A DNA stretch of 7,360 nt. It comes from Planctomycetota bacterium (GTDB lineage: Bacteria; Planctomycetota; MHYJ01; JACPRB01). Under the pieces are notes generated by a model. The model was not told the DNA's origin and searched no databases. It saw nothing but the letters and a program-made list of their open reading frames with translations. The stretch covers positions 1-7,360 of the forward strand of contig JACQFK010000231.1 in NCBI GenBank assembly GCA_016200125.1. Reading direction: 5' to 3'. The position numbers and the translations under genes are program-made. Positions 1-5,753 of the stretch are shown piece by piece (the first letter of the stretch is position 1; each line of letters begins with the position of its first letter).

Positions 1-1
1 C

Positions 2-100
2 CGCTACAAGGAGGCCATCCTCGAGGTCATCCGCTCCTACACGGAGAGCGAGGACGACGCCCGCGAGGAGCTGCGGGAGCTGATGGCCGCCTTTTCGTGA
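2..100 (+). CDS. C-terminal fragment of an upstream gene, possibly an ECF sigma factor
   Basis: An open frame enters from the left edge and ends at TGA 98-100, giving 32 residues that start RYKEAILEV and end LMAAFS. The peptide is charged and looks helical, with an acidic turn (ESEDDA) between two helices. Composition and codon use match the downstream genes, so it is probably a genuine gene end. From memory, ECF sigma factors encoded beside planctomycete Ser/Thr kinases can end in a similar way: a helix starting YR/YK, an acidic linker, then a helix like ELRELFAAL. Position just upstream of such a kinase fits that reading. The fragment is too short to prove it, and any helical C-terminus could look like this. 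The gap to the kinase start is 63 bp, so co-transcription is possible. Confidence 0.6.
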   Translation, partial: RYKEAILEVIRSYTESEDDAREELRELMAAFS

Positions 101-108
101 ATATATTC
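99..108 (+). promoter_or_regulatory. AT-rich palindrome and candidate -10 element ahead of the kinase gene
   Basis: GAATATATTC is a perfect 10-bp palindrome overlapping the stop codon of the upstream gene. It contains TATATT (102-107), the best -10-like hexamer in the kinase leader and an AT island in otherwise GC-rich DNA. A start of transcription near 114 would leave about 50 nt of leader including the ribosome binding site. No convincing -35 box is visible, and any -35 would lie inside the upstream gene. This is a motif-level prediction only. Confidence 0.35.
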
Positions 109-153
109 TGAAACTCCTCCCCGCCGATTCCGCTCACCCTGAGTAGAATGAAC

Positions 154-160
154 GGGAGGG
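154..160 (+). promoter_or_regulatory. Ribosome binding site of the kinase gene
   Basis: GGGAGGG lies three bases before the ATG at 164. Spacing is shorter than usual, but the purine run is the only Shine-Dalgarno-like sequence nearby. It supports 164 as the start, which also keeps the first CxxC zinc-ribbon pair. Confidence 0.6.
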
Positions 161-163
161 TTC

Positions 164-3100
164 ATGACTCCGGAAACCCCGCGTTGTCCCCGCTGCGGTA
201 ATTCCTTCCCCCCTGAACAGGTGGAAGGCGAATTCTCCGGCATCTGTCCCCAGTGCCTGGCGGGGCTGATGGCCACCGATCCCGGCGCCACGGAGCCGAA
301 TCTCCGGACGGACAACGCCAAGATTCCGATCGACACCGTCCGGCCCCCGCTCAAGCCCGGGGCTTCGTTCAAGGGCTTCGAAGTCCTCGAGGTGCTGGGA
401 CAGGGCGGGATGGGCGTGGTCTACAAGGCCCGCCAGCAGAGCCTCAACCGCCTCGTCGCCCTCAAGCTCCTCAACTCCCAGCTCGCCACTTCCGAGGAGT
501 TCGCCGCCCGCTTCGACCGCGAAGCGAAGGTCCTGGCGTCCCTGAACCACCCCAACGTGGTGCAGGTGTTCGACTTCGGCAAGGAAGACGGGCTCCTCTA
601 CCTGGTGATGGAGCATGTCGACGGGCCGACGCTCGAGAGCGTGATGAAGTCGAAGAAGCAGGAGCCGCTGAAGTTCCTGGCCGCGGTGCGCGATGTCGCG
701 CGAGGCCTGGAGCGGGTGCATGAGGCGGGCCTGGTGCATCGGGACATCAAGCCGTCGAACATTCTGATGGCGAAGGACGGGACGGCGAAGATCTCGGACT
801 TCGGGCTGGCGATCGAGACGGAAGGAACGCAGAAGCTGACGCAGAGCGGGATGTTCGTGGGGACGCCCCACTATGTGTCGCCGGAGCACGCGCAGGGGAA
901 GAAGGTGGACGGGCGGTCAGACCTGTACTCGCTGGGCGTCATCCTGTTCGAGGGATACGCGGGGCGTCCGCCCTTCCAGGCGCCGTCGGCGACGGCGATC
1001 CTGCTGAAGCATGTGAACGAGGCGCCGCCGGCGCTGTACAAGCTGGCGCCGCAGGCGCCGAAGACGGTGCAGGAGATCGTGAGGCGGCTGCTGGCGAAGA
1101 ACCCGGCGGCGAGGTACGACACGGCGGCGGCCCTGGTGAGGGACCTGGAAAGGGCGGTGGAGGAGGGAAAGAGCGGGCCGAAGGCGCCGGCGACGGCGAG
1201 GAAGGTGCCGGCCCCGGCCCCCGCAGCGTCGAAGCTGCCGCTGAAATGGATCGCGGCGGGCGCGGCGGCGGCCGTGGCGCTGATCGCGATCGTGGCGATC
1301 GCGCTGAGCGGGAAGACGGAGCCTCCGAAGAAGGAGGAGAAGACGGTCGCGGTGACGCGGACGGTGACGCCGGAGCCGAAGCGCGAAGCACCCAAGGAGA
1401 CGGCGGAGCCGGCTCCGGCGCCGGTCACGCCGGCTCCGACCCCGGCGCCGGCCCCCGTGACGCCGGAGCCCAGGACGCCGAGCGCGGTGGAGGAGGCCTT
1501 CCGCCAGGCCGACAAGCTGTTCGAACAGGCACGCGCGGCCTACGAGGACGGGAAGGCCCGCAACTCGGTGGAAGCGCTGACGGACGCCGGGTTCAAGGCG
1601 GACGAAGCCCGCTCGAAATACGCGGCGGTGCAGGAGATCGGAAGCGACGAGCTCAAGGCGAAGGCGGTCGAGCAGGTCAAGCTGGTCCAGCAGTTCCAGA
1701 AGCTCGTCAACGAGTCGCGCCTGGCGATCCAGAACGCCAAGGGCGTGAATCCGGCGCCGACTCCCATTCCCGCGGCTCCGGTGCCCAATCCCGCGCCGGC
1801 TCCGGGGGTTGCCCCGGGCCCGCGGCCGCTGCCGGCCGCCCCCGCTCCGGCGGCCCGCCGCGCGGCGCTGCCGAACGCGACGGTCCAGAAGGACTCCGAG
1901 AAGCAGATCCGGACCCTGTTCAAGGACGACTACGCCCGGAAGGCGCCGGCCGACGTCCAGTCCCTGGCGCGCAAGCTCCTCGAGCAGGGGTCGAGCGTCA
2001 CCAACGACGACGGCGCGCGCTACGTCCTGCTCCGGGACGCGCGGGACCTCGCGGCGCAGGTCGGCGACCTCGACGTCGCGATGAAGGCCGTCGACGCGAT
2101 GGCGCTGTCGTTCGAACTCGAGCCGGTCTCCACGAAAGTCGCGGCGCTGAACAAGGCCGCGCCCCAGATGCGCGGCGCGGACGGCATGGCGGCGCTGGCG
2201 AAGGCTTACCTCGCCGTCATGGAAGAGGGCATCGCCTCGGGTCAGTACGATCCGGCGCTGACCGTGACGTCGAAGGCGGAGACGGCGGCGCGGGCGGCCA
2301 AGGACGAGATCCTGATCTCCCGCACCGTGAGCGTGGCGAAGGATCTCTCCTTCCTGCAGCGGGAGAGCGCGGCGGTCCGCACGGCGGCGAAGACGCTGGA
2401 GCAGAAGCCCGACGACGCGGCCGCGAATGCGACCGTGGGCCGCTTCACCTGCCTGGCGGCGAACGACTGGGCGCGCGGAACGGCGCTGCTCGCCAAGGGG
2501 AATGATCCCCTGCTCAAAGCCGCGGCCGAGAAGGAGATCGCCGCCGTCGACGACACCTCCTCCCAGGCCGCCGTGGGCGACGCGTGGTGGGTGGCGGCCG
2601 AGAAGGAGCGCTCCCCGGAGTACAAGAAGCGCGAGCAGGCGCGGGCAGTGAAGTGGTACCTCGACGCGCTGCCGGGGCTCGCCGGCCTGGCCAAGCTGCA
2701 GGCCGAGACGCGGCTCAAGCAGGTCGGCGGACTGCTCCTTCCCGCTCAGCCGCTGCCGCAGCGGACGGAGGTCGTCGGAGGCACGGGCGGCGCTAGCTAC
2801 GACGACTATTCGCGCGAGGGCGGCGTTCTGATCGGCCTGCGGATGTCGTGGTCGAGCGGCGGCGTGGTGCTGAAAGCCGTGCAGCCGCTCTTCAGCACGA
2901 CTTCCTCCGTCCAGGAGGGACCCGTCCGCGGGAAGACGACGTCCGGCTTCAAGGAGTCGATGGCGAAGCCCGGCTACGCCGTGGGGGGCCTCATCGCCCG
3001 CGGGACCAACCGGGTCAACGGCCTCAAGATCGTCTACATGAAGATCTCGGGGATCGCGCTCGACCCGCGGGACAGCTATGAAAGCGAATGGTTCGGCGAT

Positions 3101-4996
3101 CGCGGGTCCGGCGAAGTTCGGCTGGGCGGCGACGGCACCTATGTGCTCGGCCTCTGCGGCGGCGCCTTCGAGGACGTGGACAGCCTGGGCCTCCTGGTGT
3201 TGCGGCGGGGCGAAGGCCGCGGCACGCCCGCGGCGGCCCCGGCCCCCGCCCCCGCGTCCGGCATCGGCGCGCCCGCGCCGAAGGGCACGATCGACCTGCT
3301 CGCGCTCGTGGATCCTGCGAAGGACGCGGTCGAAGGGCAGTGGCGCTTCGACGAGAAGGTCCTCGTGGCCAGCGCGGGCGACCACGTGCGGCTGATGCTG
3401 CCCTACCTGCCTCCGGACGAGTACGACCTGCGGATTGTCATGGAGCGGCGCGACGGCAACGACGGCGTGGTCTTCGGCCTGGCCCGCGGCACGAACCAGT
3501 GGACCGTCTACGTCGACAAACTGCCGACGGAGGGATATCAGTCCGGCACGGAGCTCGTCGACACGCAGATGCTCACCGCGCTGCGGGGCCCGCAGCTGAC
3601 CACGGGGCAGCCGGCGACCTTCGACTTCAAGGTCCGCCGCAGCGGCTTCACGGTGGTGAAGGACGGGAAGACCCTCTACACCTGGCAGGGCAACACGAAT
3701 CGCCTGGGGAACTACCAGCGCTGGGCGGTCCCCAATCCCCGGGCGCTCTTCATCGGCGAGTGGTGGAATCAGGTCCGCTACAGCGAGATCCGGCTGACCC
3801 CGATCTCGGGCGAGGGAACCTACCTCCGCGGCGGCCCGCCGCCCAAGAACGCAGTCGACCTGCTCGCGCTGATTGATCCGAAGCAGGACGCGGTGAAGGG
3901 AGACTGGACGACGGACGGACAGGGCCTGATCTGTTCCGCGGGAGATCACATCCGCCTGCAGATCCCCTACAGCCCTCCTGAGGAATACGACCTGGTCATG
4001 ACCGTCGACCGGCGCGACGGCTCCGACGGCCTCCTGGTGGGCCTCGTGAAGGGCAGCGCGCAGTGGTCGGTCACGATGGACACCCAGGCCTCCGGCGCCT
4101 ACAAGTCCGGGTTCGAGTTGCTCGACAACCAGGGCCCCAGCGGCAACGCGACGACCTACAGCAGCCAGGTGTTCACGAACGGCGTCGAGACGACGCTGGA
4201 ATTCAGGGTCCGGAAGGCCGGCGTAACGGTGCTCGCGGGCGGCAAGCCCATCATCGACTGGCGCGGGGCTTTCAACCGGCTCTCGCTGCCGGACGGGTGG
4301 AAGGTGCGGAACTCGAACGCGCTCTTCCTGGCCGCCTGGGGCAGCCGCTACCATTTCAGCAGGATCTACCTGGTGCCGATTTCAGCGCAGGGGGCCGTTC
4401 TCCGCAAGACTCCGGCGCCAGCGGCGAAGAACGGAATCGACCTGCTTGCGCTGGTGCAGCCGCAGCGGGATGGAATCAAAGGGGACTGGACCAAGGACAA
4501 TGGGGTGCTGGTCGCTCCGGGCGACACCGCCTGGGCGCGCCTGCAGATCCCCTTCGCGCCCCCGGCCGAGTACGATCTTACGCTGGCCGTGGAACGCCGC
4601 GCGGGGGAGAAATCCTTCGTCGTGGGCATCGTCTGGGGCGGGCGGCCGGCCACGATCGTCATCGACGGGGACGCGCCGGGAAGCACGTACGCGTCGGGCC
4701 TGGACAACATCGGAGGCAAGCGATTCTCGGCCAACGAGACGATGACGCCCGGACGCTTCTTGGCCGCGGGAAAGCCCTCCGTGGTCGCCATCTCCGTCAG
4801 GAAGGGGAGCGTCGCGCTCTCGATCGACGGGCAGCCGCTGTTCGACTGGAAAGGCGAACCGGGCCGGGTGACGATCCACGACGGGTGGAAGGTTCCCCTG
4901 TCGGAGGGGCTGATGCTGGGCTGCTACGAGACGCAATTCTCGGTCCAACAGATGAGCCTCGTACCGGTGACGGGCGCCGGAAGGAAGCTTCGCTAG
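164..4996 (+). CDS. Giant transmembrane Ser/Thr protein kinase (PknB type) with three-repeat beta-rich ectodomain
   Basis: This 1610-residue protein is a probable membrane receptor kinase. Two CxxC pairs (C8/C11, C28/C31) form an N-terminal zinc ribbon. The kinase domain (about 72-335) is complete: glycine loop GQGGMG 79-84, VALK with K101, helix-C glutamate E120, catalytic HRDIKPSN with D194 and N199, DFG with D212, an activation segment with several threonines ending SPE 239-241, and D253. One hydrophobic helix (about 360-382) follows, then a proline/alanine-rich linker with an exact PAPAPVTP duplication (416-423, 427-434), a helical stretch 441-526, and a second proline-rich linker to about 566. 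Residues 573-852 form a helical module with the motifs VGRF (758-761), GDAWW (805-809) and ALPGL (835-839). Residues 870-1015 resemble a jacalin-like beta-prism. Three LamG/DUF1080-like repeats (1043-1222, 1231-1414, 1425-1610) end the protein. The kinase should be cytoplasmic and everything after residue 382 outside the membrane. Kinase assignment is firm; ectodomain function is inferred. Confidence 0.95.
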   Translation: MTPETPRCPRCGNSFPPEQVEGEFSGICPQCLAGLMATDPGATEPNLRTDNAKIPIDTVRPPLKPGASFKGFEVLEVLGQGGMGVVYKARQQSLNRLVALKLLNSQLATSEEFAARFDREAKVLASLNHPNVVQVFDFGKEDGLLYLVMEHVDGPTLESVMKSKKQEPLKFLAAVRDVARGLERVHEAGLVHRDIKPSNILMAKDGTAKISDFGLAIETEGTQKLTQSGMFVGTPHYVSPEHAQGKKVDGRSDLYSLGVILFEGYAGRPPFQAPSATAILLKHVNEAPPALYKLAPQAPKTVQEIVRRLLAKNPAARYDTAAALVRDLERAVEEGKSGPKAPATARKVPAPAPAASKLPLKWIAAGAAAAVALIAIVAIALSGKTEPPKKEEKTVAVTRTVTPEPKREAPKETAEPAPAPVTPAPTPAPAPVTPEPRTPSAVEEAFRQADKLFEQARAAYEDGKARNSVEALTDAGFKADEARSKYAAVQEIGSDELKAKAVEQVKLVQQFQKLVNESRLAIQNAKGVNPAPTPIPAAPVPNPAPAPGVAPGPRPLPAAPAPAARRAALPNATVQKDSEKQIRTLFKDDYARKAPADVQSLARKLLEQGSSVTNDDGARYVLLRDARDLAAQVGDLDVAMKAVDAMALSFELEPVSTKVAALNKAAPQMRGADGMAALAKAYLAVMEEGIASGQYDPALTVTSKAETAARAAKDEILISRTVSVAKDLSFLQRESAAVRTAAKTLEQKPDDAAANATVGRFTCLAANDWARGTALLAKGNDPLLKAAAEKEIAAVDDTSSQAAVGDAWWVAAEKERSPEYKKREQARAVKWYLDALPGLAGLAKLQAETRLKQVGGLLLPAQPLPQRTEVVGGTGGASYDDYSREGGVLIGLRMSWSSGGVVLKAVQPLFSTTSSVQEGPVRGKTTSGFKESMAKPGYAVGGLIARGTNRVNGLKIVYMKISGIALDPRDSYESEWFGDRGSGEVRLGGDGTYVLGLCGGAFEDVDSLGLLVLRRGEGRGTPAAAPAPAPASGIGAPAPKGTIDLLALVDPAKDAVEGQWRFDEKVLVASAGDHVRLMLPYLPPDEYDLRIVMERRDGNDGVVFGLARGTNQWTVYVDKLPTEGYQSGTELVDTQMLTALRGPQLTTGQPATFDFKVRRSGFTVVKDGKTLYTWQGNTNRLGNYQRWAVPNPRALFIGEWWNQVRYSEIRLTPISGEGTYLRGGPPPKNAVDLLALIDPKQDAVKGDWTTDGQGLICSAGDHIRLQIPYSPPEEYDLVMTVDRRDGSDGLLVGLVKGSAQWSVTMDTQASGAYKSGFELLDNQGPSGNATTYSSQVFTNGVETTLEFRVRKAGVTVLAGGKPIIDWRGAFNRLSLPDGWKVRNSNALFLAAWGSRYHFSRIYLVPISAQGAVLRKTPAPAAKNGIDLLALVQPQRDGIKGDWTKDNGVLVAPGDTAWARLQIPFAPPAEYDLTLAVERRAGEKSFVVGIVWGGRPATIVIDGDAPGSTYASGLDNIGGKRFSANETMTPGRFLAAGKPSVVAISVRKGSVALSIDGQPLFDWKGEPGRVTIHDGWKVPLSEGLMLGCYETQFSVQQMSLVPVTGAGRKLR
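1409..1465 (+). repeat. Short in-frame duplication in the proline-rich linker of the kinase
   Basis: Two copies of the octapeptide PAPAPVTP (1409-1432 and 1442-1465) are separated by three codons. The DNA copies differ at third positions, so the duplication is old or kept at the protein level. It lies just outside the predicted membrane helix and probably acts as a stiff spacer, possibly spanning the cell wall. Confidence 0.7.
3290..3829 (+). repeat. Ectodomain repeat 1 (residues 1043-1222), LamG/DUF1080-like
   Basis: It begins IDLLALVDPAKDAVEGQW and carries the family landmarks PPDEYDL, ERRDG, then a beta-rich core with WQGNTNRL and a final strand ending LTPISGEG. The pattern suggests a concanavalin-like sandwich. 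Copy 1 lacks the DGWKV motif present in copies 2 and 3, having RWAVP instead. It is preceded by an alanine/proline linker and separated from copy 2 by a short GPPPK linker. Confidence 0.8.
3854..4405 (+). repeat. Ectodomain repeat 2 (residues 1231-1414), LamG/DUF1080-like
   Basis: It begins VDLLALIDPKQDAVKGDW, then PPEEYDL, DRRDGSDG, QWSV, IDWRGAFNRL and DGWKV, ending LVPISAQG. It shares RRDG-x-DG and the QW pair with copy 1, and IDWRG-like and DGWKV motifs with copy 3, so it is intermediate between them. A TPAPAAK linker joins it to copy 3. Confidence 0.8.
4436..4993 (+). repeat. Ectodomain repeat 3 (residues 1425-1610), LamG/DUF1080-like
   Basis: It begins IDLLALVQPQRDGIKGDW, then PPAEYDL, ERRAGEKS, FDWKGEPGRV and DGWKV, ending LVPVTGAG. 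It is the most diverged copy: the RRDG-x-DG and QW positions seen in copies 1 and 2 are changed to RRAGEKS and a GGRPA stretch. The protein ends five residues after the repeat core, so this domain caps the ectodomain. Confidence 0.8.
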
Positions 4997-5005
4997 GCGG
5001 CAGGG

Positions 5006-5188
5006 TCAGCGGGTCGGGGGCTCGTGGCCGGCGCAGCGGGTCACGGGCAGCGGCGGGTACTTGGGGAAGCGGGCGTCGGATTCCGACTTGCGGCAGAAGA
5101 GGAAGACCGAGCCCCGGTCGTTGCGGGTCTCCTTCGCATGCCGGCAGGTCGCGCAGAGGCCGGCGCGGCTTTCCTTGATCGGATCCAT
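5006..5188 (-). CDS. Small conserved four-cysteine (putative zinc-binding) protein, 60 aa
   Basis: On the minus strand, ATG at 5188-5186 opens a 60-residue frame ending at TGA 5008-5006. The protein has a CATC pair (C12, C15), a core RGSVFLFC (C32), then DARFPKYPPLPVTRC (C52). From memory, this RGS-x-F-x-x-C / RFP-x-YP-x-LPV-x-x-C pattern marks a widespread family of uncharacterised short proteins in high-GC bacteria. Four cysteines suit one structural zinc; function is unknown. Its stop lies 9 bp from the kinase stop (convergent), and its start 24 bp from that of the DUF1877 gene (divergent). Six Gs abut the ATG with no spacing, so a normal Shine-Dalgarno is absent. The reading frame continues open upstream, but conservation as I recall it begins about here. 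The exact start is uncertain. Confidence 0.8.
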   Translation of the reverse strand: MDPIKESRAGLCATCRHAKETRNDRGSVFLFCRKSESDARFPKYPPLPVTRCAGHEPPTR

Positions 5189-5212
5189 CCCCCCACGTAT
5201 ACCATCAGGGCC
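5189..5212. promoter_or_regulatory. Compact divergent promoter region between the four-cysteine gene and the DUF1877 gene
   Basis: Only 24 bp separate the two start codons. The stretch contains the palindrome GTATAC (5197-5202). Read forward, TACCAT (5200-5205) is a possible -10; read in reverse, TGGTATACG resembles an extended -10. Either would start transcription within a few bases of its ATG. Neither gene has a well-spaced Shine-Dalgarno (AGGG at 5207-5210 is only two bases from the forward ATG), so short-leader or leaderless mRNAs are possible. Any -35 contacts would fall inside the opposing gene. Confidence 0.35.
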
Positions 5213-5704
5213 ATGGCTTGTCGCGGGCTTCACTTCGCGCTCTCGTCCGAGGATTCCGCTCGCCTGCTGGCCGCGGAAGGCAACGACGCCGTGCGGGCGA
5301 TCCTCCAGGAGATCGAGAAGCGGGGGGACAAGGCGTGGCGTGCGGACTCCGGAACGGCCTGGGACGCGATGCACCGCTGCCTCTCGAACGGGACGCTGTA
5401 CTACGATGAAGGCGAGTATCCCCTCAACCGGACCCTGCTGGGCGGGAAGCATCTGTACGAAGGCGACGACACCGTGGCGGCCTACGCGGAGCCGAACGAG
5501 GTGAAGGACGTGGCGGCGGCGCTCGCCCCCCTGAACGAAGCGGCCTTCCGCGTCCGCTACGACGCCATCGACCCCGACGAGTACGACGGCGAGCACGGAG
5601 ACGCGGACTTCAAGGCCGCCTGGGAGGCCTTCCTCGTCGTCCGGGACCTTTACAGGAAGGCCGCCGCCGGAGGTCGCGCCGTCGTATTCACCGTGGATCC
5701 GTAA
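5213..5704 (+). CDS. DUF1877 family protein (YfbM-like), 163 aa
   Basis: The protein opens MACRGLHFALSSEDSARLLA and keeps the landmarks of DUF1877 as I recall them: a helical acidic segment, KAWRADSGTAWDAMHRCLSNG (the WDAxHxxL core, about residues 44-61), YPLNRTLLGGKHLY (about 71-84), a PNEVKDVAAALAPL segment (about 95-108), and a C-terminal FKAAWEAF-x-x-VRDLYRKAAAGGRAVVFTVDP. Length matches the family's usual 150-170 residues. No signal peptide or membrane helix is visible, so it should be cytoplasmic. The family has structures but no established biochemical role. The open frame extends to 5024 upstream, but the ATG at 5213 matches the family N-terminus and avoids overlap with the four-cysteine gene. 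The ThuA-like gene starts 49 bp downstream on the same strand. Confidence 0.88.
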   Translation: MACRGLHFALSSEDSARLLAAEGNDAVRAILQEIEKRGDKAWRADSGTAWDAMHRCLSNGTLYYDEGEYPLNRTLLGGKHLYEGDDTVAAYAEPNEVKDVAAALAPLNEAAFRVRYDAIDPDEYDGEHGDADFKAAWEAFLVVRDLYRKAAAGGRAVVFTVDP

Positions 5705-5722
5705 CACGGGCCCGGCCCGCCG

Positions 5723-5734
5723 TTATGTATAGGT
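5723..5734 (+). promoter_or_regulatory. Candidate -10 region of the ThuA-like gene
   Basis: TTATGTATAGGT is the only AT-rich patch in the 49-bp gap and contains TATGTA and TATAGG hexamers. It sits about 20 bp before the ATG, which would give a very short leader that still includes the ribosome binding site only if transcription starts at 5738-5740. No -35 is evident. Read-through from the DUF1877 gene is the alternative. Confidence 0.25.
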
Positions 5735-5741
5735 ACTCCTT

Positions 5742-5746
5742 GGAGG
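5742..5746 (+). promoter_or_regulatory. Ribosome binding site of the ThuA-like gene
   Basis: GGAGG lies seven bases before the ATG at 5754, an ideal position. It fixes the start so that the protein begins with a typical signal peptide. Confidence 0.75.
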
Positions 5747-5753
5747 CCGGATC

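Noticed and set aside
144..149. TAGAAT as the -10 box of the kinase gene
   Set aside because: Transcription would start at about the Shine-Dalgarno sequence (154-160), destroying the ribosome binding site that fits the start codon.
1246..2505. 419-codon forward frame inside the kinase gene
   Set aside because: The product is almost entirely Gly, Arg, Ala, Asp and Glu with no motif. It is an out-of-frame shadow of the linker and helical regions.
917..4354. Very long open frame (1145 codons) antisense to the kinase gene
   Set aside because: It is arginine/leucine/histidine-rich low-complexity protein without recognisable motifs, as expected opposite a GC-rich gene. The plus-strand kinase has clear domains throughout.
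4063..5178. 371-codon forward frame across the end of the kinase
   Set aside because: Out-of-frame with the well-supported repeats 2 and 3, low complexity, and runs through the convergent small gene.
5024..5212. Upstream extension of the DUF1877 gene to 5024
   Set aside because: The extra 63 residues overlap the four-cysteine gene completely and resemble nothing, while the family N-terminus begins at the ATG at 5213.
5189..5707. N-terminal extension of the minus-strand four-cysteine gene to 5707
   Set aside because: The extension runs antisense through the whole DUF1877 gene and has no motif; the conserved cysteine protein begins at about 5188.
5707..5719. CGGGC/GCCCG mini-hairpin after the DUF1877 gene as a terminator
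   Set aside because: The stem has only five pairs with a three-base loop and no T-run, so it is probably chance in GC-rich DNA.
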